From: an uncultured Porphyromonadaceae bacterium
GTDB lineage: Bacteria > Bacteroidota > Bacteroidia > Bacteroidales > Muribaculaceae
Assembly: GCA_900547825.1 (NCBI GenBank)
Contig: URII01000041.1
Span: forward strand, 1-24,843
Length of the DNA stretch: 24,843 bases
Direction of reading: 5' to 3'
Below the pieces are notes generated by a model. It did no database searches and was not told the origin of the DNA. It saw nothing but the letters and a program-made list of their open reading frames with translations. Positions 1 through 7,418 of the stretch are shown here, piece by piece (the stretch's first letter is position 1; each line of letters begins with the position of its first letter). The position numbers were made by a program, and so were the translations under genes.

Positions 1-2622
1 TCAATGACGATGTCCCCCGGCGAAACAAGATATGTCAGCTACAGACATCAATATGACAACCAATACACATCTGCCGCTAATGCATATTTCCAATCAACAA
101 ACCCTTCTGTGGCTCGCGTTGATGAAAGAACCGGAGAAGTATATGCCGTTAATTCTGGAACGGCATACATAAATGTTTATTCAAAAGTGTCTTCTACATC
201 ACCTTATTGTCTTGTTACGGTAAACAAGGTAGAACCAACGTCTGTTTCTCTACCCAACACTTTAACTATGACAGTTGGAGAAACTAAGACATTAACCCCC
301 TCATTATATCCTTCTAATGCTCAAACCTCATTTACGTGGACATCGTCCAACTCTGAAGTGGCAACAGTCAATTCCTCAGGATATATAAATGCTAAAAAAC
401 ATGGTAATACAACTATACAAGTATATACGACTAATGGGCTTAATGCATCTTGTGATGTGACCGTCAATAAAAAACAACTGACAATTTCTTCAAATATTCA
501 AAGCGGTATAGTCCGTAAGGGAACAGAATTAACATTAACCTCACCATATAAAGACGTAGAAATTTATTATACAACTGATGGAACTAAACCAACAGTAATG
601 TCTTCAAAATATGAAGGAACAATTATAATATCGGATGATATTACAATTAATGCATTTGCCATTCTAGATGGATATATCGATAGCGAAGTACTTGCTTTGG
701 ATTTTGAAGTGACGTCACTAGATTTAACAGCCAACCAAAGTGCATTATTATATAATTATCAGCACATTCAGGTGGAGTTTAATGAGGAAATCAAAAAGGA
801 TATAAATTTCGATAAAATAACCGTTTCCGCTGATGATAGAGAAATTGATTTCTTAGCAATTATACAAGATGCATCTATCTATATTGTGTTAGATGAAAAG
901 ATTCCAGGAGTATTATATACGGTTTCGATACCAGCCCATTCCGTAATCAACCGATTGAACCAAACAAATTTCAATATAATTCAATCTTATAAATATAAAG
1001 TAGACAATAATAGAGTTAACTTTAAATCTATAGCCTGCGCTGGACAACTATATTGTTTAGCACTGACGGAAGATGGACATTTGTATTCGTGGGGATCTAC
1101 AAGTGATCCGATTGGACGCGATTGTATAAATTATGAAGATGCGCAGACTCCTGCAATAATTGGAGGTCTGGAAAATGTCATAAAATATGGGATTAGCTCT
1201 AAGTATGGTGGACAATCGCAAACGTCCTATGCATTAACGTCTGATGGCGTACTGTATGCATGGGGTGAAAATGAGTATGGAGAATTAGGACAAGGAAATA
1301 GAGAATCTGTAAAATATCCAATAGTTATACAAAGAGGCGTTAAGGATGCATATGCGGCTAATCGAAATCTATTTTTTGTCAAAACTGATGGAACATTATG
1401 GGGTGCCGGTGATAATGAATATCATCAACTTGGAATAGAATCAAGCTCAACATATATATTTAAAAAGTTGTTAGATAATGTTTCAAGAATAGGTGGTGCA
1501 ACACAAGACTACTGTTATGTGATAAAAGAAGATTCTTCATTATGGGGTAGTGGTGGGCATCATACCTCATACTATGATTGGTACTTGGGAAATGCATCAG
1601 GCACATCCAAAAATTTTGTCAAAATACTTGAAAATGTCAGAGAGGTATATGTATCTAGTGGATACGCTGACGTCTTTGCTATAACTAATGATCTATACTT
1701 ATATGGCTGGGGATATAATGAGTATGGAGAACTTGGGCTAGGTCATAAAAATAAAATACTGACACCATCGATAATCAAAGATAACATAACCGACATCTCA
1801 ATCACAGATTCGTATGTGTTAGCTATTGATGTTTATAGCAAATTATGGGCATGGGGTGATAATGAATACGGTTCGTTGGGAACGGGTAATAACGTTTCGA
1901 CTTTGGTGCCGGTATTTGTACATGAAGACATAAAAAGCATTGAATGTATTTCACACTATTCCTCGGCAATAGATAATAACAACAATTTATTGTCTTGGGG
2001 CGATAATGGAAACGGATGGTATCATAATGGTGAATCGCTTTCAACAAAAAGTCGAGTTACCCCGGAACTCATTTTAACTAATATCAAGGATAGAGACACA
2101 GCCGTTAGGGGCGGTACTTACAACTATGCTATTGGATTAAACGGTTGTCTTTGGTACTGGACAATAAATCCTCCCAAAACGCCGAAAATGGAGGGTATAG
2201 ATAAAATTAATCATATATCCTGTCCTAAGAATATTACCATTTATAAAGATAAATATGGAGTTATTCCACTGACCATAGATCCCATAAATGGCTATTTTAA
2301 TAATATTGAATGGTATTCTGATAACGAAGATATAGTTAAGTGCACTTCTCAAGGACTTCTATTATCAAAGAAAACGGGCGAAGCGAATGTGTCTGTATCT
2401 GTTATTGTAGAGGGTAAATGCAAATATACATCAACAACCCATGTCATAGTAGTAGAAGATAATGACTCTGGTATTCTTGATACTATAATAGATAGCAGCA
2501 AAGACATTGAAATATACAACTTACAGGGTTTACCTTGTAAGGCTGTCGACATTAATAATATCCCGTCAGGAATTTATATCTTAAAACAAGGCAATGCTAT
2601 TAAAAAAATAATAGTTAAGTAA
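1..2622 (+). CDS. Secreted RCC1-propeller protein with Ig-like domains and T9SS sorting domain (5'-partial)
   Basis: The reading frame is open from the first bases and begins inside an Ig-like fold, so the true start and signal peptide lie upstream; the ATG at position 4 is internal. Numbering from that ATG (872 residues), the order is: end of one Big_2-like domain (1-75), a complete Big_2-like domain (76-155), a chitobiase/HEX C-terminal-like module with YYTTDGTKPT (160-235), an SbsA-type Ig-like segment (240-335), then RCC1-type repeats. Aromatic-rich LYxWG/LWxWG cores recur near residues 358, 416, 464, 512, 565, 613, 662 and 715, a regular 48-58 residue period expected of a beta-propeller. 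Another Big_2-like domain (735-825) and a T9SS type A sorting domain (about 832-872, IEIYNLQG ... GIYILKQG) end the protein. Probably surface-attached by PorU; ligand unknown. Base composition is clearly AT-rich compared with genes after 5180. Confidence 0.85.
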   Translation, partial: SMTMSPGETRYVSYRHQYDNQYTSAANAYFQSTNPSVARVDERTGEVYAVNSGTAYINVYSKVSSTSPYCLVTVNKVEPTSVSLPNTLTMTVGETKTLTPSLYPSNAQTSFTWTSSNSEVATVNSSGYINAKKHGNTTIQVYTTNGLNASCDVTVNKKQLTISSNIQSGIVRKGTELTLTSPYKDVEIYYTTDGTKPTVMSSKYEGTIIISDDITINAFAILDGYIDSEVLALDFEVTSLDLTANQSALLYNYQHIQVEFNEEIKKDINFDKITVSADDREIDFLAIIQDASIYIVLDEKIPGVLYTVSIPAHSVINRLNQTNFNIIQSYKYKVDNNRVNFKSIACAGQLYCLALTEDGHLYSWGSTSDPIGRDCINYEDAQTPAIIGGLENVIKYGISSKYGGQSQTSYALTSDGVLYAWGENEYGELGQGNRESVKYPIVIQRGVKDAYAANRNLFFVKTDGTLWGAGDNEYHQLGIESSSTYIFKKLLDNVSRIGGATQDYCYVIKEDSSLWGSGGHHTSYYDWYLGNASGTSKNFVKILENVREVYVSSGYADVFAITNDLYLYGWGYNEYGELGLGHKNKILTPSIIKDNITDISITDSYVLAIDVYSKLWAWGDNEYGSLGTGNNVSTLVPVFVHEDIKSIECISHYSSAIDNNNNLLSWGDNGNGWYHNGESLSTKSRVTPELILTNIKDRDTAVRGGTYNYAIGLNGCLWYWTINPPKTPKMEGIDKINHISCPKNITIYKDKYGVIPLTIDPINGYFNNIEWYSDNEDIVKCTSQGLLLSKKTGEANVSVSVIVEGKCKYTSTTHVIVVEDNDSGILDTIIDSSKDIEIYNLQGLPCKAVDINNIPSGIYILKQGNAIKKIIVK

Positions 2623-3007
2623 GTTATGCAGATGAACATAATGTGCCAATTTATAGACAATCGCCTTTTATAGTCTTTTACAGCAAAGTTTGCTTGTCTA
2701 ATTTCTGTAAATCCAAGCTAATTTTCTGACATACAATCTATTCGCATCTCTTCAACGAGGACGAGTATTAAGACCTGAAGATTTATATAAAACACTAATA
2801 TCCAGCCATATAAACAAGATTAATTTGTCTGTATGGCTGGTGTTTTATAGCCTCATATGGCGAAATATGTTTGTGTTTTGCCGGGACATTTTTGATTTGT
2901 TTGTATATAATTCGGGATTGATATTGTATTTTTATATAGAGGAGGAATATCTATATAATTGACATTTATTATTGTAACTGTGCCGTATTGTTGCTCATAT
3001 CTGTCTG
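2623..3007. other. Intergenic region with one repeat copy
   Basis: AT-rich non-coding stretch between the RCC1 protein and the DUF1848 gene. It holds one full copy of the hairpin repeat (about 2745-2875, listed separately). The rest (2623-2744 and 2876-2980) shows no convincing ORF, RNA gene or terminator. Confidence 0.5.
2745..2875. repeat. Hairpin intergenic repeat, copy A
   Basis: This copy is alignable with 4914-5017. Shared blocks are TTCAACGAGGA, TATTAAG, TTTATA..AAAC, CTAAT, CCAGC, ATATAAACA, GCTGGTGTTTT and CCTCAT. It folds on itself: CCAGCCATA (2802-2810) pairs with TATGGCTGG (2832-2840), with further inner pairing. ATAAAACA (2787-2794) pairs with TGTTTTAT (2841-2848), leaving a 7-nt bulge (CTAATAT) on the 5' side only. 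The 3' flank (2838-2855) is identical over 18 bases to 4826-4843. It could be a terminator-like structured RNA, a REP/MITE-like palindromic element, or a small RNA. Confidence 0.65.
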
Positions 3008-3015
3008 TAACTTTG
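2988..3015 (+). promoter_or_regulatory. Bacteroidetes-type promoter for DUF1848 gene
   Basis: TAACTTTG at 3008-3015 matches the Bacteroidetes -7 consensus TAnnTTTG. A TTG at 2988-2990 lies 17 bases upstream as a possible -33 element. Transcription would begin near 3021, which supports translation from the ATG at 3039 rather than the in-frame ATG at 2988, which falls inside the promoter. Confidence 0.5.
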
Positions 3016-3038
3016 CAGAAAGGACTAAAGCTACTTTT

Positions 3039-4001
3039 ATGAAACACGACCACACAACCATAATTACATGTGACAAGAAGCAGGTGCAGGCACAAGCACC
3101 GGTGATTGTGTCGGCAAGCCGAGCCACGGATATTCCGGCGTTTTATGCCCCGTGGTTCTTTGATAGACTTCAGAAAGGTTATGTGCGTTGGCGCAATCCT
3201 TTTTCGGGGCATGACAGCTATGTTTCATTTGCAAATACACGCTTCATCGTATTCTGGTCGAAAAATCCGGCTCCGCTTATTCCTTATCTGCCCGTTTTGC
3301 GCAACAAGGAAATTGGATGCTATATCCAGTTTACGCTTAACGATTATGAAGCAGAAGGGCTCGAACCCGGAGTGCCGGTGCTTGCCGATAGAATCGAAAC
3401 ATTCAAACGATTGGTTGATATGCTTGGCGTTGGCTCGGTAGTATGGCGTTTTGACCCGATGATACTTACTGACAGCATCTCCATTGAAAATCTTATCGAA
3501 AAAACCGTTCGCATTGGGGACTCGCTCAAAAGCTATACTGAGAAACTTGTATTCAGTTTTGCCGACATTGCGGGATATAAGAAAGTGAGGCGAAATCTAT
3601 CGCAAGCCGGAGTCTGCTATCGTGAATGGGACGACGCTTCAATGCGAGAATTTGCCGCAAGACTTTCAGAAATGAATCTCAAAAAATGGGGTTATACGCT
3701 TGCCACATGCGCCGAAGCCATTGACCTGTCGGAATACGGTATCGAGCACAATCGCTGCATTGATCCTGACCTCATAGCACGCCTTTCGTCCGACGATGCT
3801 GTACTTCAAAACTTTCTATATGGAGCCAAGTCCGACTCAGGACAACGTAAAGCCTGCGGTTGCATCCTCTCAAAAGATATAGGCGCATACAACACCTGCC
3901 CCCACGGCTGCCTATATTGCTACGCCAACACCTCCCCGGCATCAGCCGCAGCAAACTACCGTACACATAACAACAAGCCTTTTTCGGATTCAATATTATA
4001 A
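3039..4001 (+). CDS. DUF1848 family protein with C-terminal CX3CX2C cluster
   Basis: This 320-residue protein is recognised as a DUF1848 member by the N-terminal VIVSASRATDIPAFYAPWF, the segment FIVFWSKNP and the C-terminal cysteine-rich block. The block reads ACGCILSKDIGAYNTCPHGC and continues LYCYAN. The last three cysteines (residues 287, 291, 294) form CX3CX2C, the spacing of the radical-SAM iron-sulphur motif, but at the C-terminus instead of the N-terminus. The family is uncharacterised to my knowledge; an Fe-S cluster and radical chemistry are inference. The start at 3039 (MKHDHTTI) is chosen because the in-frame ATG at 2988 sits in the predicted promoter and encodes residues unlike the family. 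A methyltransferase-like gene follows after 11 bases, so the two are probably co-transcribed. The pair lies between repeat copies in AT-rich DNA. Confidence 0.8.
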   Translation: MKHDHTTIITCDKKQVQAQAPVIVSASRATDIPAFYAPWFFDRLQKGYVRWRNPFSGHDSYVSFANTRFIVFWSKNPAPLIPYLPVLRNKEIGCYIQFTLNDYEAEGLEPGVPVLADRIETFKRLVDMLGVGSVVWRFDPMILTDSISIENLIEKTVRIGDSLKSYTEKLVFSFADIAGYKKVRRNLSQAGVCYREWDDASMREFAARLSEMNLKKWGYTLATCAEAIDLSEYGIEHNRCIDPDLIARLSSDDAVLQNFLYGAKSDSGQRKACGCILSKDIGAYNTCPHGCLYCYANTSPASAAANYRTHNNKPFSDSIL

Positions 4002-4012
4002 CTTTCAAGAGT

Positions 4013-4774
4013 ATGCATTTTACCCCTCGAATTCTCAAATCAACATATACATTTAACGAAATTCTCCAATCGGCTAAAGATTGGTTTTCGTTTTTGGACG
4101 AATCAAAACAAGCATCCTTAAAAGAGGCATTGGATCATGGGACAGCACATCTGACCACATCTGCCGAACCAAAAGCATATATAGCGGCATACGGAAAAAT
4201 TCACCAGGCCAAACTATTGCAGGCATTTAACAAACTTCCCTTAAATATCTGGTCAGAAAGCAGTCTTTCCGTTGTCGATTATGGATGTGGTCAAGGTATT
4301 GCCGAAATGGTATTAGCTGATTTCCTTGCCTCTGAATGGATCGATAATGATTTTATAAAGGATTTTATTTTAATAGAACCTTCCATAAAAAATCTTGAGC
4401 AAAGCGACCGCTATGTAGAGGCATTTTACCCATATGCTAAAAGAACCGTACTTTGTAAGAGTGACAATGAGATTACTGCTGATGATATTGAGCCGAGGTG
4501 TGAAACCGTTATACATCTATTTTCAAATGTTATAGATTTAGAGGACTTCGACGGCGAAGGTGTTGCAGCACTATTGAGTAAGGACAAATCGCACAACAAC
4601 ATTGTTGTATGTGTAAGTCCGTATTATCAAGAAGCCTCTCGTGGAAAACGAATGGCAACATTTGGAAAGATGTTGCAAGGCTACACTCGTCATTACAAAT
4701 TTGAAAAACATACTGATGAATGGGACAAACCATATAGCTGCCAAATTCACATCTATGTCAGTTCTTATTATTGA
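4013..4774 (+). CDS. SAM-dependent methyltransferase-like protein
   Basis: This 253-residue protein has a central Rossmann-type motif I, VVDYGCGQG (from about residue 87), followed by a motif-II-like acidic strand end FILIEPS (about 121-127) and a downstream HLFSNVIDLEDF segment typical of class I methyltransferase folds. The N-terminal 80 residues are helical-looking and have no family I recognise; they may recognise substrate. The substrate cannot be read from the sequence. The start lies 11 bases after the DUF1848 stop, so the genes probably form an operon and may act on a common target. No signal peptide or membrane segment is seen, so a cytoplasmic location is expected. Codon use is AT-rich like the upstream genes and unlike those after 5180. 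Confidence 0.65.
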   Translation: MHFTPRILKSTYTFNEILQSAKDWFSFLDESKQASLKEALDHGTAHLTTSAEPKAYIAAYGKIHQAKLLQAFNKLPLNIWSESSLSVVDYGCGQGIAEMVLADFLASEWIDNDFIKDFILIEPSIKNLEQSDRYVEAFYPYAKRTVLCKSDNEITADDIEPRCETVIHLFSNVIDLEDFDGEGVAALLSKDKSHNNIVVCVSPYYQEASRGKRMATFGKMLQGYTRHYKFEKHTDEWDKPYSCQIHIYVSSYY

Positions 4775-4800
4775 TATGAGTTGCCTGATTCTTTAGATTA

Positions 4801-4866
4801 TTTGTTTGTATGAGAATATCCGCATTGGTGTTTTATAGCCTCAGATGGCAGAATATGTTTGTAATT
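4801..4866. repeat. Partial copy of the hairpin repeat (3' half)
   Basis: TGGTGTTTTATAGCCTCA (4826-4843) is identical to 2838-2855, and the following bases (ATGGC..AATATGTTTGT) continue the similarity to copy A. TTTGTTTGTATG just upstream also resembles the inner 3' arm of copy A, with extra bases in between. The 5' arm is missing, so it cannot form the same hairpin. It looks like a decayed or rearranged copy adjoining copy B. Confidence 0.6.
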
Positions 4867-4913
4867 AAGTCAAGAAATATTAACTAAACCATTGATAGCC
4901 AATATTAAGATCG

Positions 4914-5017
4914 CTTTTCAACGAGGAGGTATATTAAGCTTTGATTTATAAAACGCCTAATGCCCAGCGATATAAACAGTCATTAAGTTTATGTCGCTGG
5001 TGTTTTTATATCCTCAT
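4914..5017. repeat. Hairpin intergenic repeat, copy B
   Basis: The core stem is CCAGCGATATAAAC (4964-4977) against GTTTATGTCGCTGG (4987-5000): 14 consecutive pairs with a single G-U, closing a 9-nt loop. TATAAAAC (4947-4954) can pair with GTTTTTATA just 3' of the stem, with one extra T. GAGGA (4923-4927) can pair with TCCTC (5011-5015). Relative to copy A, the sixth base pair of the core is G-C instead of C-G, a double compensatory change, so the structure appears to be conserved. Confidence 0.7.
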
Positions 5018-5183
5018 CCGGCCCTGTGATTCACTATATAACCTCGATATGATTGTCGTTTAGAGTACTGAGTCAATTCATATGGTGACGTTCAGTTCCG
5101 CCAATAGGCTATGCGTGTGTTGGATGAACCAAGGAGGGGTTAAATAAGTTTTATCGTATGAAAACCCTCAAACATATGAATAA

Positions 5184-6887
5184 ATGAAAGATACCTCTCC
5201 CGAATCATTATTGGTTGCCGACCAGATAGTTGACATGATGGCTAATGCCGGTATAAAACATCTCTATGCCATAACCGGCGACAGTCTCAATCCGCTTACC
5301 GATGCTATTACCCGCGACGGCAGGATTCAGTTTGTCCATATGCGTCATGAGGAATCGGCGGCATTCGCGGCCTCGGCCGAAGCGCAGCTTACGGATCGCC
5401 TGGCATGCTGTGGCGGAAGCAGCGGGCCGGGGCATGTCCATCTTGTCAATGGGCTTTATGATGCCATGCGTTCAAATGCGCCGGTGCTTGCCATAGCCTC
5501 GACATGCCCATCGGCGGTGTACGGTACAGAATATTTTCAGGAAACCGACCCGACACTTCTGTTTTCCGACTGTAGCGTATATAACCATACCGCCGTAACT
5601 CCGGCTCAGGTGCCCCACATGTTTCAGGCAGCCATGCAGGAGGCCATATCCAAAGGTGGAGTGGGAGTAGTGGGACTTCCCGCCGATGTGGGCTCGCTTC
5701 CGGCCTCCGGTTCCGTCACGTCAATGAATGCGTTGCCCACTCTAAGGTTGCCGGAGCCGAGTGAAGATGAGTTGAAAGAGTGTGCCGCAATAATCAACGC
5801 AGCAAGCACAGTTACCATCTATGCCGGGTCAGGGTGTGCCGGAGCTGTCGACGCCCTGATGAAGCTCGCCGATGTATTGAAGGCTCCGGTGGTAACTACT
5901 TTCAAATCCCGCTTTCAGCTCACAGCCGATTGTCCCAATTATATAGGTCATTTAGGATATCTCGGCACATGGGCAGCCGTGGATGCTGTGAAAAATGCGG
6001 ATGTGATCCTGCTTCTTGGAATGCACTTCCCTTTCCCCGGCTTTTTCCCCACCGACAAGAAGATTATTCAGGTCGACATACGTGCAGAGCGCCTGGGGCG
6101 GGTAGCGAAAGTCGATCTCGGAATACGTGCCGATATGCGCGGCTTCCTCTCGGCATTGCTTCCGCTTGTTGACACTAAATCCGACAGGGATTTTCTCGAC
6201 GGAGCTCTGAACGATTATGCACTTATAAAGAACAAGTTGAATGAACCCGTTCTGGCACGTGGCATAAAAGGCAAAATAAGGCCCGAATATCTCTTTGACA
6301 TAATAAACAGCCTGGCCGACGATGACTGCATATTCACTGTCGATACCGGCATGAATGTGGTTTGGGCGGCCCATTATCTTACTCCGGCGCGGCAGCGGGC
6401 CATGATAGGATCGTTCACCCACGGCTCCATGGCTAACGCCATGCCGCAAAGCATCGGTGCGGTCATGGCTTGTCCCGGGCGTCAGGTAATATCACTGAGC
6501 GGCGATGGCGGATTGTCGATGCTCATGGGCGATCTGCTCACCATAATTCAGTATCAGCTTCCTGTAAAGATTCTTGTGGCCGACAATCGTGCGTTGGCTT
6601 ATGTGAAATGGGAAATGGAACTGGCCGGATATTCGCCGAGTCAGGTTGATCTGACAAACCCTGATTTCGCACAGATGGCGCGGAGCATTGGATTCAGTGC
6701 CGAGACAGTGTCGGAGCCCGACATGCTCGAGGACGCCGTCGGCCGATGGCTTTCCGCTGAAGGCCCGGCTCTCCTTTCGGTCACCACCGATCCTGATGCG
6801 GCCTCGTTCGTGTTTGACAGGGATATGGTGGACGCCGCCACCCCTTCCTCCCCGGTAGCAAACTTCACTATCCCCGGTTCAATATAG
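5184..6887 (+). CDS. poxB: PoxB-like pyruvate oxidase (ThDP/FAD enzyme)
   Basis: This 567-residue protein is colinear with E. coli PoxB (pyruvate:quinone oxidoreductase, oxidative decarboxylation of pyruvate to acetate and CO2) almost to its end. Conserved signatures: TGDSLNPL (31-38), the catalytic glutamate in RHEESAAFAA (E56), GSSGPGHVHLVNGLYD, a FAD/middle domain with YAGSGCAGAVDALM and LLLGMHFPFPGFFPTDKK, GSFTHGSMANAMPQ, and the ThDP/Mg motif starting SGDGGLSMLMGD (D441) and ending at N468, 27 residues later. The residue before that Asn is Asp, not the usual Asn of the NN pair. After about residue 530 it diverges: the C-terminal amphipathic membrane-binding peptide of E. coli PoxB is absent, replaced by a short Pro/Ser-rich tail. 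The electron acceptor (quinone or O2) is therefore uncertain. Monocistronic by context. Confidence 0.85.
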   Translation: MKDTSPESLLVADQIVDMMANAGIKHLYAITGDSLNPLTDAITRDGRIQFVHMRHEESAAFAASAEAQLTDRLACCGGSSGPGHVHLVNGLYDAMRSNAPVLAIASTCPSAVYGTEYFQETDPTLLFSDCSVYNHTAVTPAQVPHMFQAAMQEAISKGGVGVVGLPADVGSLPASGSVTSMNALPTLRLPEPSEDELKECAAIINAASTVTIYAGSGCAGAVDALMKLADVLKAPVVTTFKSRFQLTADCPNYIGHLGYLGTWAAVDAVKNADVILLLGMHFPFPGFFPTDKKIIQVDIRAERLGRVAKVDLGIRADMRGFLSALLPLVDTKSDRDFLDGALNDYALIKNKLNEPVLARGIKGKIRPEYLFDIINSLADDDCIFTVDTGMNVVWAAHYLTPARQRAMIGSFTHGSMANAMPQSIGAVMACPGRQVISLSGDGGLSMLMGDLLTIIQYQLPVKILVADNRALAYVKWEMELAGYSPSQVDLTNPDFAQMARSIGFSAETVSEPDMLEDAVGRWLSAEGPALLSVTTDPDAASFVFDRDMVDAATPSSPVANFTIPGSI

Positions 6888-6903
6888 TTTCTTCGCCGGC
6901 CGC

Positions 6904-7377
6904 TTACCTCACATAACGGATATACGCGCCGTAGCCCTCTTTTTCCATGTCGGATAAGGGGATGAACCTCAAAGCTGCCGAATTGATGCAGTAGCGGAGT
7001 CCGCCCTCCTGGCGGGGGCCGTCGGCAAACACATGTCCTAAATGCGCGTCCCCCTTGGTGGAGCGGATCTCAGTTCTGTCCATCCCGTGGCTCAGATCGC
7101 GCCGGCTGGTTACAATGTCAGGCTGTAGGGGCCGGGTGAAGCTTGGCCATCCGCAGCCTGACTCAAATTTGTCGGACGAAGAAAACAGCGGCTCGCCGGT
7201 GGTCACATCCACATAAATTCCTTTCCTGTGCTCATTCCAGTATTCATTAAGGAACGGCGGTTCGGTGGCGTTTTCCTGTGTCACGGCGTATTGTATTGGG
7301 GTGAGCCTGCCGCGCAGCTCCTCCTTTGATTTTGTTTTGTAATCCGCATTGCGGCCGGTGTTGAATTCAGCTGTCAT
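6904..7377 (-). CDS. msrB: Peptide-methionine (R)-S-oxide reductase MsrB
   Basis: This 157-residue, stand-alone MsrB domain repairs methionine-R-sulfoxide in proteins. Motifs: SGCGWPSF (73-80, with a candidate resolving Cys75), RTEIRS, DAHLGHVF (110-117), and the catalytic site GLRYCINSAALRF with Cys130. The two CxxC pairs that bind structural zinc in many MsrBs (including E. coli) are absent; the first would fall near TGEPLF (60-65), so this is the zinc-free form. There is no signal peptide, so it is cytoplasmic. It begins 41 bases after the stop of the upstream T9SS cargo gene and could be co-transcribed with it. It converges with the poxB-like gene, the stops being 16 bases apart. Confidence 0.93.
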   Translation of the reverse strand: MTAEFNTGRNADYKTKSKEELRGRLTPIQYAVTQENATEPPFLNEYWNEHRKGIYVDVTTGEPLFSSSDKFESGCGWPSFTRPLQPDIVTSRRDLSHGMDRTEIRSTKGDAHLGHVFADGPRQEGGLRYCINSAALRFIPLSDMEKEGYGAYIRYVR

Positions 7378-7418
7378 ATTTCTATAACAGATACTTGGCT
7401 GCGGTTGTTGGCTTGCGG

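Larger units (their letters stand above)
4775..5183. other. Intergenic region with repeat copies
   Basis: Non-coding stretch between the methyltransferase and poxB-like genes. It contains a partial repeat (4801-4866) and a full repeat (4914-5017). From about 5020 to 5183 there is only a weak promoter-like signal (TTGG at 5120-5123, 21 bases, TAAGTTTT at 5145-5152) and an AAGGAGG at 5131-5137. That AAGGAGG is too far from either downstream ATG to be a normal ribosome binding site. Confidence 0.45.

Noticed and set aside
2988..3038. ATG at 2988 as start of the DUF1848 gene
   Set aside because: It lies within the predicted promoter (TAACTTTG at 3008-3015), and the extra residues are not typical of the family.
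2745..5017. Repeats as integron attC sites around gene cassettes
   Set aside because: The elements are imperfect hairpins with one-sided bulges, like attC, but no GTTRRRY/RYYYAAC core pair is present at the ends and no integrase is visible.
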